From Wocania_A spongiicola (GTDB taxonomy: Bacteria > Bacteroidota > Bacteroidia > Flavobacteriales > Flavobacteriaceae), in assembly GCF_023502325.1 (NCBI RefSeq), contig NZ_JAMFLZ010000001.1, forward strand, positions 620,001 through 684,000: a stretch of DNA of 64,000 nt, read 5' to 3'. The number at the start of each line of letters is the position of its first letter. Positions within the stretch are counted from its first letter, which is position 1. The notes beneath the pieces are model-generated. The model searched no databases, was not told where the DNA came from, and worked only from the letters and a program-made list of their open reading frames with translations. Below are positions 34,345-41,634 of the stretch, piece by piece. The position numbers and the translations under genes are program-made.

Positions 34345-34830
34345 ATGAAAAGAATGAATGCTTATATAATCTTCGGAGTTTTAGCATTAATCGGAATAAT
34401 TGCCTTGGTTAGTTGGAATTCAAGACAGAATACAAAAACAGCAGAAATCTCTGAAAACAGGACTGAAACACGAAATATTGAAATCCGACAAGAAGAGCGA
34501 AATTTAAAACTCGTTGTCACATACGACTATGGAGAAAAAACAAAAATCATAACTGAAAAAGCAACAGTGGAAATAATAAAAAGCACAATGGAATCAATCA
34601 ATTGGAATGAATTTCACATTGTGCAACTGGAAGACAAAAATGCGAATGGATATAAAGGTTTGGACGTTGGAGGTAGTTTAGGAGATGATGGATTAGCTTC
34701 TGGACTTGTGACAGATGACGATCATATATTATTGGTAAAGCCTTTAGAAACGGTTGACCAAATGACTGAAATACTTCTTGATTTTTTGGAAGGAGAAGAT
34801 ATTTGGCGGAATAAATATGAATATAAATAA
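34345..34830 (+). CDS. Cassette-array protein 1b, single-pass membrane protein
   Basis: A 161-residue protein with one N-terminal helix (about 5-23, AYIIFGVLALIGIIALVSW) and a soluble domain of strands: LKLVVTYDYGEKTKIITEKA, NWNEFHIVQLEDKNANGYKG, DVGGSLGDDGLASGLVTDDD and DQMTEILLDFLEG. Not recognised. Paired with the preceding gene in the same unit; an imperfect palindrome element begins at its stop codon. Confidence 0.7.
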   Translation: MKRMNAYIIFGVLALIGIIALVSWNSRQNTKTAEISENRTETRNIEIRQEERNLKLVVTYDYGEKTKIITEKATVEIIKSTMESINWNEFHIVQLEDKNANGYKGLDVGGSLGDDGLASGLVTDDDHILLVKPLETVDQMTEILLDFLEGEDIWRNKYEYK

Positions 34831-34831
34831 C

Positions 34832-34965
34832 GTGCTACAACAACGTGTATAGCTCATTGCGGCTGAATTCCTAATCGGAATTCATTGCAATTTGCTATCT
34901 TTCGGTTACGACGGAAAATCATAGCTGATTTTCCGCAACGAGCCATACACAAACACGTTGGGTGT
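34832..34965 (+). repeat. Array element A (attC-like imperfect palindrome)
   Basis: The 5' end GTGCTACAAC (34832-34841) closes unit 1 and is complementary to its start. The outer arms GTGTAT (34845-34850) and ATACAC (34945-34950), GCTC (34852) and GAGC (34940), TTGCGG (34857-34862) and CCGCAA (34933-34938) pair with single unpaired bases between them. Inside are hairpins GAATTCC-N5-GGAATTC and CGGAAAATCA-TAGC-TGATTTTCCG. The 3' end CACGTTGGGTGT opens unit 2. Confidence 0.8.
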
Positions 34966-34980
34966 AATACAAAAAAACGA

Positions 34981-35595
34981 ATGTCCTTTAAAATACAAGT
35001 CTACATTTTCATAATTTGTCTTCTTCTAAGTTGTAAAAAAGAAAGCAATAGTTCAATCAAGAAAACGAAATCTGAAACTAAAACTGAAGAATTTATAGAA
35101 AGCAAACCTGAATTAATTTACGATTCACTTTACATTTCCAAATCATTTGATTTTCCAGTTGGGAAACCTGATGCGAAAGGTTACTATAATGCACAAAAAT
35201 TTCAAGAAAATATGCATTTAGGTGATGATTGGAATGCCGTGACTGGTGGGAATTCAGATTTAGGAGACCCAATTTACTCAATAGCAAACGGATACGTTAA
35301 GTTTGCTAAGAATCATGGCGGAGGATGGGGAAATGTAATTCGGATAATACACAAAATGCCGAACGGAAAAATAGTAGAATCATTATATGCACACTGTGAT
35401 ACGATTCTAGTAAAAGAAGAACAATGGGTTAAAAAAGGAATAAAAATCGGAACTATTGGCAATGTCGACGGTCAATATCTTGCACATTTACACCTTGAAA
35501 TTAGAAATAATATTGAATTACCAATTGGTGCTGGTTATTCAGATATTACAGATGGATATCTAGACCCAACAGAATTTATAAAGCAAAATAGATGA
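34981..35595 (+). CDS. Lipoprotein of peptidase family M23
   Basis: A 204-residue lipoprotein (signal peptide MSFKIQVYIFIICLLLSC, lipobox LLSC) with an M23 zinc metallopeptidase domain (about 75-200). The metal-binding motifs are HLGDDW (HxxxD form) and HLHLE near the end, with GDPIYSIANGYV and VKKGIKIGTIGN between. M23 enzymes cut peptidoglycan cross-links or secreted bacteriocin-like targets. ATG 34981 is chosen for the signal peptide; it lies 24 nt after the GTTG junction. This is the only member of the first array units with a clear enzymatic domain. Confidence 0.88.
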   Translation: MSFKIQVYIFIICLLLSCKKESNSSIKKTKSETKTEEFIESKPELIYDSLYISKSFDFPVGKPDAKGYYNAQKFQENMHLGDDWNAVTGGNSDLGDPIYSIANGYVKFAKNHGGGWGNVIRIIHKMPNGKIVESLYAHCDTILVKEEQWVKKGIKIGTIGNVDGQYLAHLHLEIRNNIELPIGAGYSDITDGYLDPTEFIKQNR

Positions 35596-35603
35596 ACTGT
35601 ACA

Positions 35604-35741
35604 ACACCCAACAACGTGTATAATTAATTGCTAGGTTACTGCCGACTTACGAACATTCCTTCGGAATATTCTATCTGTGAATTATTTGCTAAATTAGGTG
35701 CTTAACCACGCAACTAACCATACACAAAACCGTTACCAAAC
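35604..35741 (+). repeat. Array element B (attC-like imperfect palindrome)
   Basis: Begins ACACCCAAC (35604-35612), the exact complement of GTTGGGTGT that opens unit 2 at 34957. Outer arms: GTGTAT (35616-35621) with ATACAC (35720-35725), TTA with TAA, TTGC (35628-35631) with GCAA (35710-35713), and GGTT with AACC, all interrupted by one- or two-base bulges. An inner hairpin GAACATTCC-TTC-GGAATATTC has one mismatch. Ends CCGTTACCAAAC, opening unit 3. Confidence 0.8.
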
Positions 35742-35754
35742 ATTTAATAAAACA

Positions 35755-36066
35755 TTGAACAGAACACTTCGAAATATAAATTGGACCAGAAAAAGTGGAA
35801 TTCTGATTATCGGAATTTGCTTAAGTACAATGCTTTTAAAATATTTAGTTCAACCGTATAGAGGAACTTGGGTTTACCAATACGGAAGTATGATTTCATT
35901 ACTTGTTTTCTATGGAGGAATTTTATGGTCTTTGATTAACACAATACTTTTGATTTCAAAGCATAAAGCCGAATTGAAAAATAATCTGATTTGGATTTTT
36001 TTAAGTGCAATTCCATTTTTATATATCGGAATAATGATGACAATTGCAATGACAAAGACATATTGA
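35755..36066 (+). CDS. Cassette-array membrane protein 3a
   Basis: A protein of 103 residues with three transmembrane helices (SGILIIGICLSTMLLKYL, ISLLVFYGGILWSLINTI, LIWIFLSAIPFLYIGIMM). Function not recognised. No ATG precedes the first helix; TTG 35755 is proposed because it lies 23 nt after the GTTA junction, the same distance as the starts of neighbouring units. A GTG further upstream (35698) would lie inside element B. Followed five nt later by the DUF2199 gene. Confidence 0.6.
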   Translation: MNRTLRNINWTRKSGILIIGICLSTMLLKYLVQPYRGTWVYQYGSMISLLVFYGGILWSLINTILLISKHKAELKNNLIWIFLSAIPFLYIGIMMTIAMTKTY

Positions 36067-36070
36067 ATAA

Positions 36071-36607
36071 ATGTTTTGGAAAAGAAAGAAAAATAAGTCG
36101 AATGAATTTAAATGTGTTAAATGTGGACAAGTCCATTCGGAATGGCCTGCTTTGACTTTTAAATCACCAGTAAACTATGATTCACTATCTGATCAAGAAA
36201 AATCTGAATTTGGAAAGCTGGACTCTGACTTTTGTGAAATTCACTACACGGACCAAATTGACCGATTTATAAGGGTTACGTTGACACAAAAAGTAAATGA
36301 CAATTGTGAAAACCTTGATTACGGACTTTGGGTTTCGTTAAGTGAAAAAAGTTTTTCGAATTATAAAGAAAACTTTGATAATGAAAATCACGAAACTGGA
36401 TATTTCGGTTGGTTATGTAGTAACATTCCTGAATATGGAGATGCAATGTCAATTCCTTGTGATGTAATTACAAAAGCAGGAAATAGTCGACCTGAAATTT
36501 TTCCTCATCAAGATTTTGACCATCCATTTGTAAAAGATTACTACAATGGAATTACAAAAGCAGAAGCGAAAAAAAGAATAAATGATATGATAAAAAACGT
36601 TGGTTAA
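36071..36607 (+). CDS. DUF2199 family protein
   Basis: A 178-residue soluble protein that starts with a short zinc-ribbon-like piece (FKCVKCGQVHSEWPALTF) and contains the DUF2199 landmarks DSDFCEIHYTDQIDRFIRV, LDYGLWVSLSEKSF, YFGWLCSNIPEY and PHQDFDHPFVKDYYNGIT. The family is a widespread uncharacterised accessory protein. Its last codons overlap the left end of element C, so the gene and the recombination-like end are fused, as in some integron cassettes. Confidence 0.85.
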   Translation: MFWKRKKNKSNEFKCVKCGQVHSEWPALTFKSPVNYDSLSDQEKSEFGKLDSDFCEIHYTDQIDRFIRVTLTQKVNDNCENLDYGLWVSLSEKSFSNYKENFDNENHETGYFGWLCSNIPEYGDAMSIPCDVITKAGNSRPEIFPHQDFDHPFVKDYYNGITKAEAKKRINDMIKNVG

Positions 36608-36732
36608 CAACGTGTATAGTTCATGTCGTTTTAACGTTGTTGAAGGGTTTTTTCGAAACCCTATCTCTTTTCTCGCTTTTTGCTAACTTAGTTCTCAAAT
36701 AACACAAACCATACACAAACAAATTGGCAAAT
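36602..36732 (+). repeat. Array element C (attC-like imperfect palindrome)
   Basis: Begins GGTTAAC (36602-36608), close to the complement of GTTACCA that opens unit 3 (one base inserted). Outer arms GTGTAT-a-GTT (36612-36621) with AAC-c-ATACAC (36707-36716). An inner hairpin GGGTTT-N5-AAACCC and the shared block GCTAACTTAGTTCT (36682-36695) follow. Ends AAATTGGCAAAT, opening unit 4. Confidence 0.75.
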
Positions 36733-36747
36733 ATTAGAATAAACATT

Positions 36748-37560
36748 ATGAGAAAAATTATTTTTTCAGCAGTTATGATCCTTTTAATAAGCTGTAAAGA
36801 GGAAGGAAATAAAAAAGAGATAAAGTCAAAAGAGACTAAAGAAGTTGTCAAAAAGAAACGCCCAGTTGCTTTAGAAAATGGCAAGTTTTTCGAAGTTAAT
36901 GGAAAAAAAATGTTATACGGTGGAGAAAATGAAAATCAACACTTTGACATAACTGATTATTTGCTCAAAGATGAACAGTTTCATTATGGAATTGGTCGTG
37001 AAAGATTTCCTGCTTTATTAAAACCAGAATTTATTTCAGTTAATGAAGCAAGAAAAATTTGGGCAGATAGTACGAGATTTTTGCTAGCAAAATCTGGTAA
37101 TGAGGTTAAGGCTTATTCAGTAAAAGACTTAACAAGACATGAAATTGTAAACGATGTATTGGACGGACAACCTATTATGGCTGCTTATTGCATATTGGCT
37201 GATTTAGGTGCTATTTATGAACGAAACTATGGGAATAATGAACTAACATTTGCATTAAGTGGATATACCTATTATGATGAAGATGTGTGGAATGGATTAG
37301 ATGGGTTTGTGTTCTGGGATAGGGAAACAGAAAGCCTATGGTGGCCATTAATTGGAAAAGCTGTTTCTGGACCTTTAAAGAATGTGAAGCTTATAGAGAT
37401 GGATAAAAGTAAATGGAAGGATACTACTTGGAAATATATACGAAGAAATTATCCGAATGCGAAAGTTCTAAAGTCAGAACAAGATTTTGAAAGACCAGCT
37501 GAATGGAAAAAAATAGAAGATGTGGCTTCCATATTAGAAAATTTTTCGGCTGAGAAGTAA
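36748..37560 (+). CDS. DUF3179 domain lipoprotein
   Basis: A 270-residue lipoprotein (lipobox LISC at about Cys15, then a Lys-rich linker). The rest matches DUF3179: EFISVNEARKIW, AKSGNEVKAYSVKDLTRHEI followed by VNDVLDGQPIMAAYC, then FALSGYTYYD, FWDRETESLWWPLIGKAVSG and GPLKNVKLIEM. The family is secreted and uncharacterised. ATG 36748 follows the junction by 25 nt, and an upstream in-frame TTG lies within element C and is rejected. Sole gene of unit 4. Confidence 0.88.
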   Translation: MRKIIFSAVMILLISCKEEGNKKEIKSKETKEVVKKKRPVALENGKFFEVNGKKMLYGGENENQHFDITDYLLKDEQFHYGIGRERFPALLKPEFISVNEARKIWADSTRFLLAKSGNEVKAYSVKDLTRHEIVNDVLDGQPIMAAYCILADLGAIYERNYGNNELTFALSGYTYYDEDVWNGLDGFVFWDRETESLWWPLIGKAVSGPLKNVKLIEMDKSKWKDTTWKYIRRNYPNAKVLKSEQDFERPAEWKKIEDVASILENFSAEK

Positions 37561-37566
37561 TAACGG

Positions 37567-37705
37567 TATTCAACAACGTGTATGATTAATTGTTTTGGCA
37601 AGTGCTTATTTGGGAAGTTTCGTTGGAATTTTATCGCGCTCGTTTTGTTTGCAAAATTAGTTGCTGAAACACACAACGAAATCATACACAAGACCATTAG
37701 CCACA
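37567..37705 (+). repeat. Array element D (attC-like imperfect palindrome)
   Basis: Outer arms GTGTATGATT (37578-37587) and AATCATACAC (37680-37689) are a perfect 10-bp pair, the best in the array, and an inner TTGT/ACAA pair continues it. The core AACAACGTG precedes the left arm. The right side has GCAAAATTAGTTGCT, a variant of the block GCTAACTTAGTTCT of elements C, E and F. Ends CCATTAGCCAC, opening unit 5. Confidence 0.75.
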
Positions 37706-37717
37706 ATAATAGGTGAG

Positions 37718-38038
37718 ATGAATAAATTAGACTATAGTATATCATTGAGAGAAAAAGGTTTTGCCTCAATCGATATAAAAAAGAAAATGAAAGAGAAGGG
37801 GTTTGAGGAATCTGAAATACAATATTATTTAAAAAAATCTGATGAAATCTTTCTAAATCAGTTAACTCAAAATAAGAGGTCGAAACCTAAGAGAAAACTC
37901 AATAATGGCATAAAAATGATAGCTCTATCACTTAGTCTTATGCTCTTGATTAGCGCGTTTTTTGGTTATGTTAGAATTGGTTTGTTGGGGCTATTTTTTA
38001 TATGGAGCATAGTTGGGTATAGTTCTTATAGGAAATAA
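37718..38038 (+). CDS. Cassette-array protein 5, helical with C-terminal membrane segments
   Basis: A 106-residue protein. The N-terminal part is helical and charged (YSISLREKGFASIDIKKKMK, EESEIQYYLKKSDE), resembling a short two-helix DNA- or protein-contact motif, and two C-terminal helices are hydrophobic (MIALSLSLMLLISAFFGYV, IGLLGLFFIWSIVGY). Function not recognised. ATG 37718 lies 22 nt after the junction; an in-frame earlier start would run through element D. Confidence 0.7.
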   Translation: MNKLDYSISLREKGFASIDIKKKMKEKGFEESEIQYYLKKSDEIFLNQLTQNKRSKPKRKLNNGIKMIALSLSLMLLISAFFGYVRIGLLGLFFIWSIVGYSSYRK

Positions 38039-38073
38039 TATAGAGATTATGGATTTCGAAAAAACAAAATGGC

Positions 38074-38196
38074 GGTTAATAGATTGTGTAGTTAGTAGTT
38101 TGATTAGTTTGTATTCGGAAAATTTGTAGAATTTTCTCTGATTCGTTTTCTTTTGTTAACTTAGTTCTAATCATACTCAAACACGTTGTGTGTAAT
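38074..38196 (+). repeat. Array element E (attC-like imperfect palindrome)
   Basis: More degenerate than A-D: AGTtTGATTAG pairs with CTAATCAtACT, inner hairpin GAAAATT-TGTAG-AATTTTC, then GTTAACTTAGTTCT (38155-38168). The internal 60 bp are very similar to element F (CGGAAAA…TTTTC…CTG…TTC…TTTTCTTTTG). The left end GGTTAAT resembles the complement of ATTAGCC opening unit 5. Ends CACGTTGTGTGTAAT. Confidence 0.65.
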
Positions 38197-38221
38197 TATG
38201 TAAGCCCTGAAAACTAAGATT

Positions 38222-38530
38222 GTGAATAGAACTGATTTTAATCAACTTAGAATACTATTAATCTTAAATACGATTCTTCAAACTATCGTTTTTATTTATT
38301 TTATCTCCAACATAGAAACTTTTTTTCAAAACGAACAAAAACCTTTTTTTCTAAACATTGTTCCGTTTTTCCATTTTGCCTTGCTCATTCTGTTCTTATG
38401 GTTTATTTGGAGAAAAACCGATTTTGAGAATGCAAAAAAACACAGAAGTACACATCTGGTTTTATGGCTTGGGTTTTTGGGAATGTGGATTTGGATATTA
38501 GACAATAAAAAATTCATTAAAGAAAATTAA
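38222..38530 (+). CDS. Cassette-array membrane protein 6
   Basis: A 102-residue protein with three transmembrane helices (LRILLILNTILQTIVFIYFI, FLNIVPFFHFALLILFLWFI, LVLWLGFLGMWIWIL). It begins with GTG 38222, 37 nt after the GTTG junction; no ATG is available before the first helix. Function not recognised. Sole gene of unit 6, followed by element F. Confidence 0.7.
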   Translation: MNRTDFNQLRILLILNTILQTIVFIYFISNIETFFQNEQKPFFLNIVPFFHFALLILFLWFIWRKTDFENAKKHRSTHLVLWLGFLGMWIWILDNKKFIKEN

Positions 38531-38539
38531 ATACGCAAA

Positions 38540-38680
38540 AACAAACTGTATGGTTAATTGCTAGGATTTGTGTTACTCGGAAAAACCTATGAGTTTTCCT
38601 CTGGTTCATTTTCTTTTGCTAACTTAGTTCTGTTCTTGCTAATGTAGCTAACCATATACGAACACATCACTAGCACCAAT
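38540..38680 (+). repeat. Array element F (attC-like imperfect palindrome)
   Basis: Outer arms TATGGTTA (38549-38556) and TAACCATA (38649-38656) pair perfectly, with GCTA/TAGC continuing inward after a bulge. It contains CGGAAAA…GAGTTTTCC and GCTAACTTAGTTCT (38618-38631), as in C and E. The right end reads ACACATCACTAGC, a decayed form of CACGTTG. Confidence 0.7.
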
Positions 38681-38700
38681 TAATTCAAAATCAAATAAAA

Positions 38701-39087
38701 ATGAAGGTTACTGCTGAAAAAAATGAAAAAGTTGCTAATATGATATTTGGATCCATTTATCCACTTTATTTGAATAGGTTGGAGAAGAATGGTAGAACAA
38801 AAGAAGAACTCAATCAAGTAATAGAATGGTTTACAGGTTTTGATAAAGATGCTTTAAAAACACTCATTGATGAAAAAGCAACTTTTAGAACATTTTTTCA
38901 AAAAGCTAAAATTCATCCTAACGCACACATGATTAAAGGAGTGGTTTGTGGTTATCGCATTGAAGAAATAGAGGATGAATTTGAATTGTATAAACAATGT
39001 AGACGCATGGAAAAGCTTATTGATGAATTGGCAAGAGGTCGTAAAATGGAGAAAATTTTACGAGAAGAAAAAAATAAAAGTAGCTAA
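38701..39087 (+). CDS. DUF2200 family protein
   Basis: A 128-residue soluble protein that matches DUF2200 along its length: MIFGSIYPLYLNRLEKNGRT, EELNQVIEWFTGFD, AKIHPNAHMIKGVVCGYRIE, ELARGRKMEKILREE. The family is uncharacterised but widespread as single-gene accessory proteins. ATG 38701 follows the decayed junction of element F by about 35 nt. It is the last gene of the array; a half element (39080-39110) follows and overlaps the next, oppositely oriented gene. Confidence 0.88.
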   Translation: MKVTAEKNEKVANMIFGSIYPLYLNRLEKNGRTKEELNQVIEWFTGFDKDALKTLIDEKATFRTFFQKAKIHPNAHMIKGVVCGYRIEEIEDEFELYKQCRRMEKLIDELARGRKMEKILREEKNKSS

Positions 39088-39110
39088 ACGTGTTTAATTA
39101 ATTTCTAGAA
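39080..39110 (+). repeat. Left half of an array element (end of array)
   Basis: GTAGCTAAACGTGTTTAATTAATTTCTAG resembles the left half of elements B and D (AACGTGTATAATTAATTGCTAG) but no matching right half follows. It overlaps the stop of the DUF2200 gene and the 3' end of the minus-strand TPR gene. It marks the right edge of the array, and looks like a truncated element. Confidence 0.55.
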
Positions 39111-41179
39111 GTAGTTTGCTGCCTAAAAATAGGACTCTTAAACAAATACCATTTAAAACGTAAACCAATTTCGGTAAATGTAAATCCTGCAGCCGTGGCT
39201 GAGGCAATATTACTACGTGTTCCAAATACATTTAAAAGCGCCCGATCTGAAAATTTATAACCTAATTTACCTTGTATTCTATAGGTACTTTGGCTGCTAT
39301 TATCTTCAATGTATTGTAAACCTGTAGCAGCGGTTAACTCGTAAAACCATTCGTTAGGTTTTGTAATAATTTCATCTTTGATAAGGTTTATAAAAATCTC
39401 ACCAGCATTAAATGTTGAAGGACTGAAATAAATTGTTGGCACTTGGTTTTTAAATGTAATATATTGGTAATTTAAACCTGCTTTTAATGATGGTTTACTT
39501 AAAATGTTATAATACAATGAGGTAAACAATAGATTTCTGGTGTTATCATCATTTTGTGATGTGTAATAATATTGAGTGAACCAACCCAAATTAAAATTGG
39601 TGCTCAGGTTATAATTGGCATAAAAATTATTCATTACAATTTCCCGATCTAATAAATCAGCATTAAAATTTTGAATCTCACGTTTGTAGCCAATATCTAA
39701 AATCTGAAGTTTAAAAGGTTTGATGTTAAACGATATATCAGTTAATAATTGGGTGTAATCATTTGTATTTGCTTTTGCTGAAGTAACACCAGTAGTTCCC
39801 TTAAACGTTATATTGGGTAGCAATTGATATACTAAACCAGCAGAGAAGTTGTTTGATGTCGCTTTGTTATTAGTTATGTTGTTGCTTGTAGTGCGGTAAC
39901 TATAATTAGCTAACCATTTAAATTTAGTAGACGTTGGAATGGCTATATTGTTTTGAAAAGAAAAAGCTTCATTATCACCATTATCAAAACTATACGAGGC
40001 TTTAGTTTCTAAAAAAGGTGTGAAACTGGTATTTAAATCTTTTATAAAGTTAGTAGCATCTTTTTGATTTTTATAAAAGGTTAATGTGTTTTCTGCCGAT
40101 GTATAAGCATCATCATAAAAACCTAAAGCTTTTAAGGCGTTTGCCTTTCCTAAGTTACCATCAAAAGAGCTGCTATCGTTCACTAAAATCTGGTTGTAAT
40201 CCGCAACACTCTTTTTAAAATCACTTTTATAAATGTTTAGAGTAGCTCGTAAAGCCAAAACCCAATTTTCATTGGGCAACTTACTTACTAATGCATTTAT
40301 CGAGGCTTTGGTTTGTTTATATTTTTTATTCCAAGTTAAGGCTTGTATATAGCGTTCTTTGGTTTGTTTTACTAATGCTTCATCCGTGTTTTTATCTAAA
40401 GCATTAAATGCTTGTTGACTTATTTTTAATGCGTCTTTTTCTTTTCCGTTTAAATGCTCTACCAAAGCTAATCCGTTTAATGCTGTGATTTTATTCTCTG
40501 GGTTTTTAGCAATAATAGCATAAGTGTCACGTGCTTTGTCTAATTCATTTGAAATTAAATACAAGTTGGCAAGATTTAATAAGGTGTCTTTGTCATCTTT
40601 AAAAATCTCAAGGTTTTCTTTTAAAAGCCTTTCTGCTTCAGTATAGTTTTGTTGCTGCTGGTTTTGGTAAGCATAACCTAAATACATATATTTTTTAGAG
40701 GTTAAAGCATTTTGGTTGCCTGGAGAAACGTTTAACGCCTTATTGACATAAACTAAAGCTTCATCATAAATTTTAAGATTTGATAATGTATTAGCATAAC
40801 CCAAAAGAGCTGGGAAGCTTTGATTATTTTCATCTATTAGATTTTTGTAAAAAGGTTTCGCAACATTATAATTTTTATTCCAAAGTAAAGCCTCGGCATA
40901 ATTGAGTTTAATTTCAAAGTCGTTCGGATACGTTTTTAGTAGGTTAGTAAATATGGAAACAGCCTCTTTCGAATTTCCGTTTAATCCAACTGCTCGACCA
41001 TAGCATAATTTAGCGGTTTTGTTGTCTGGATAGTCTTTTAATACGGTTTCAAAAAACGATTGTGCAGCTTCATATTTACCTGTTTCTAAGTAATTGAAAC
41101 CTGTTTGCATGTCTTGCGCATACATAGAAGTAGTTATGAATAACACAAGTATTTTGATTCGAAATTTAAAGGGTATCAT
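39098..41179 (-). CDS. TPR protein with C-terminal outer membrane beta-barrel (export porin-like)
   Basis: A protein of 693 residues. The signal peptide (ending TTSMYAQ) is followed by about 12 TPR units (for example YEAAQSFFETVLKDYPDN, YDEALVYVNKALNVSPGN) through residue 390. The last 290 residues are an outer membrane barrel of alternating strands (WLANYSYRTTSNN, NLGWFTQYYYTSQ, LRFKWYLF). TPR plus barrel recalls polysaccharide export proteins such as PgaA/BcsC and the YaiO barrel. Start: ATG 41179 is preferred for the signal peptide; two upstream ATG codons (41194, 41224) would add a non-signal-like tail, and the first overlaps the LytTR-type site. It is divergent from the STAS/flippase unit and probably exports the polymer made by this region. 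Confidence 0.82.
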   Translation of the reverse strand: MIPFKFRIKILVLFITTSMYAQDMQTGFNYLETGKYEAAQSFFETVLKDYPDNKTAKLCYGRAVGLNGNSKEAVSIFTNLLKTYPNDFEIKLNYAEALLWNKNYNVAKPFYKNLIDENNQSFPALLGYANTLSNLKIYDEALVYVNKALNVSPGNQNALTSKKYMYLGYAYQNQQQQNYTEAERLLKENLEIFKDDKDTLLNLANLYLISNELDKARDTYAIIAKNPENKITALNGLALVEHLNGKEKDALKISQQAFNALDKNTDEALVKQTKERYIQALTWNKKYKQTKASINALVSKLPNENWVLALRATLNIYKSDFKKSVADYNQILVNDSSSFDGNLGKANALKALGFYDDAYTSAENTLTFYKNQKDATNFIKDLNTSFTPFLETKASYSFDNGDNEAFSFQNNIAIPTSTKFKWLANYSYRTTSNNITNNKATSNNFSAGLVYQLLPNITFKGTTGVTSAKANTNDYTQLLTDISFNIKPFKLQILDIGYKREIQNFNADLLDREIVMNNFYANYNLSTNFNLGWFTQYYYTSQNDDNTRNLLFTSLYYNILSKPSLKAGLNYQYITFKNQVPTIYFSPSTFNAGEIFINLIKDEIITKPNEWFYELTAATGLQYIEDNSSQSTYRIQGKLGYKFSDRALLNVFGTRSNIASATAAGFTFTEIGLRFKWYLFKSPIFRQQTTSRN

Positions 41180-41221
41180 TTGGTTTTTTATCATAATGCA
41201 AGTTAAGCATAAGTATCGATT

Positions 41222-41254
41222 CATTCATCTACAGCAAACTGCAACTCACCGAAA
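41222..41254 (+). promoter_or_regulatory. LytTR-type repeats between TPR-barrel gene and STAS unit
   Basis: CATTCATCTACA (41222-41233) and weaker AACTCACCGAAA (41243-41254), 21 bp apart. The weak copy ends CCGAAA like that at 31118 (TCGAAA) and 26912 (ACGAAA). It lies about 100 nt before the first STAS gene and about 45 nt before the divergent TPR-barrel gene, so it could serve both. Confidence 0.75.
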
Positions 41255-41331
41255 TATACAGTCTTTCTATTGATTGTTAAATGATATTTACATCAGAAAC
41301 CAAATCAATATAAACTTAAATAATAGAAATT

Positions 41332-41610
41332 ATGGCACTTACAATTACAGAACAAAACGGAATTTATTTTGCAGCTGGAGCTATTAATGTAATGACTGCA
41401 CTAAGCTTTAAAAACCATATTGAAACTGTTATGCTAAATCTAGAAGATTTAGTTATTAATATAGAAAATGTAACAGAGATTGATACTGGTGGTATGATTG
41501 CTTTACGATCTATATATGCTTATACCGTAAAACACGACATAAAGTTTTTTGTTGTTGGAACAGGATGCAAAGAGGTTTATGATGATTTGTATTTAAGTAA
41601 TGTAGCATAA
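41332..41610 (+). CDS. STAS domain protein 1
   Basis: A 92-residue STAS (anti-sigma factor antagonist-like) domain. The core is ALSFKNHIETVM, DLVINIENVTEIDTGGMIAL and a final helix; Thr in EIDTGGM takes the place of the phosphorylated Ser/Thr of SpoIIAA. Such proteins act as phospho-switches that bind kinases or sensors. It starts a unit with a second STAS-like protein and a polysaccharide flippase, behind a LytTR-type site. Confidence 0.85.
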   Translation: MALTITEQNGIYFAAGAINVMTALSFKNHIETVMLNLEDLVINIENVTEIDTGGMIALRSIYAYTVKHDIKFFVVGTGCKEVYDDLYLSNVA

Positions 41611-41634
41611 AGAATAGAACCTAAATTAAATATT

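Noticed and set aside
35698..35754. Upstream extension of the membrane protein gene at 35755 from GTG 35698
   Set aside because: The extension would translate the right arm of element B, and its residues (MLNHATNHTQNRY) look like repeat DNA read as protein. TTG 35755 agrees with the 22-25 nt spacing of the other units.
34832..39110. Classical integron with IntI and canonical attC sites
   Set aside because: Only unit 2 fits GTTRRRY/RYYYAAC, other junctions do not, and no integrase gene is present in the window. The array is reported as integron-like only.
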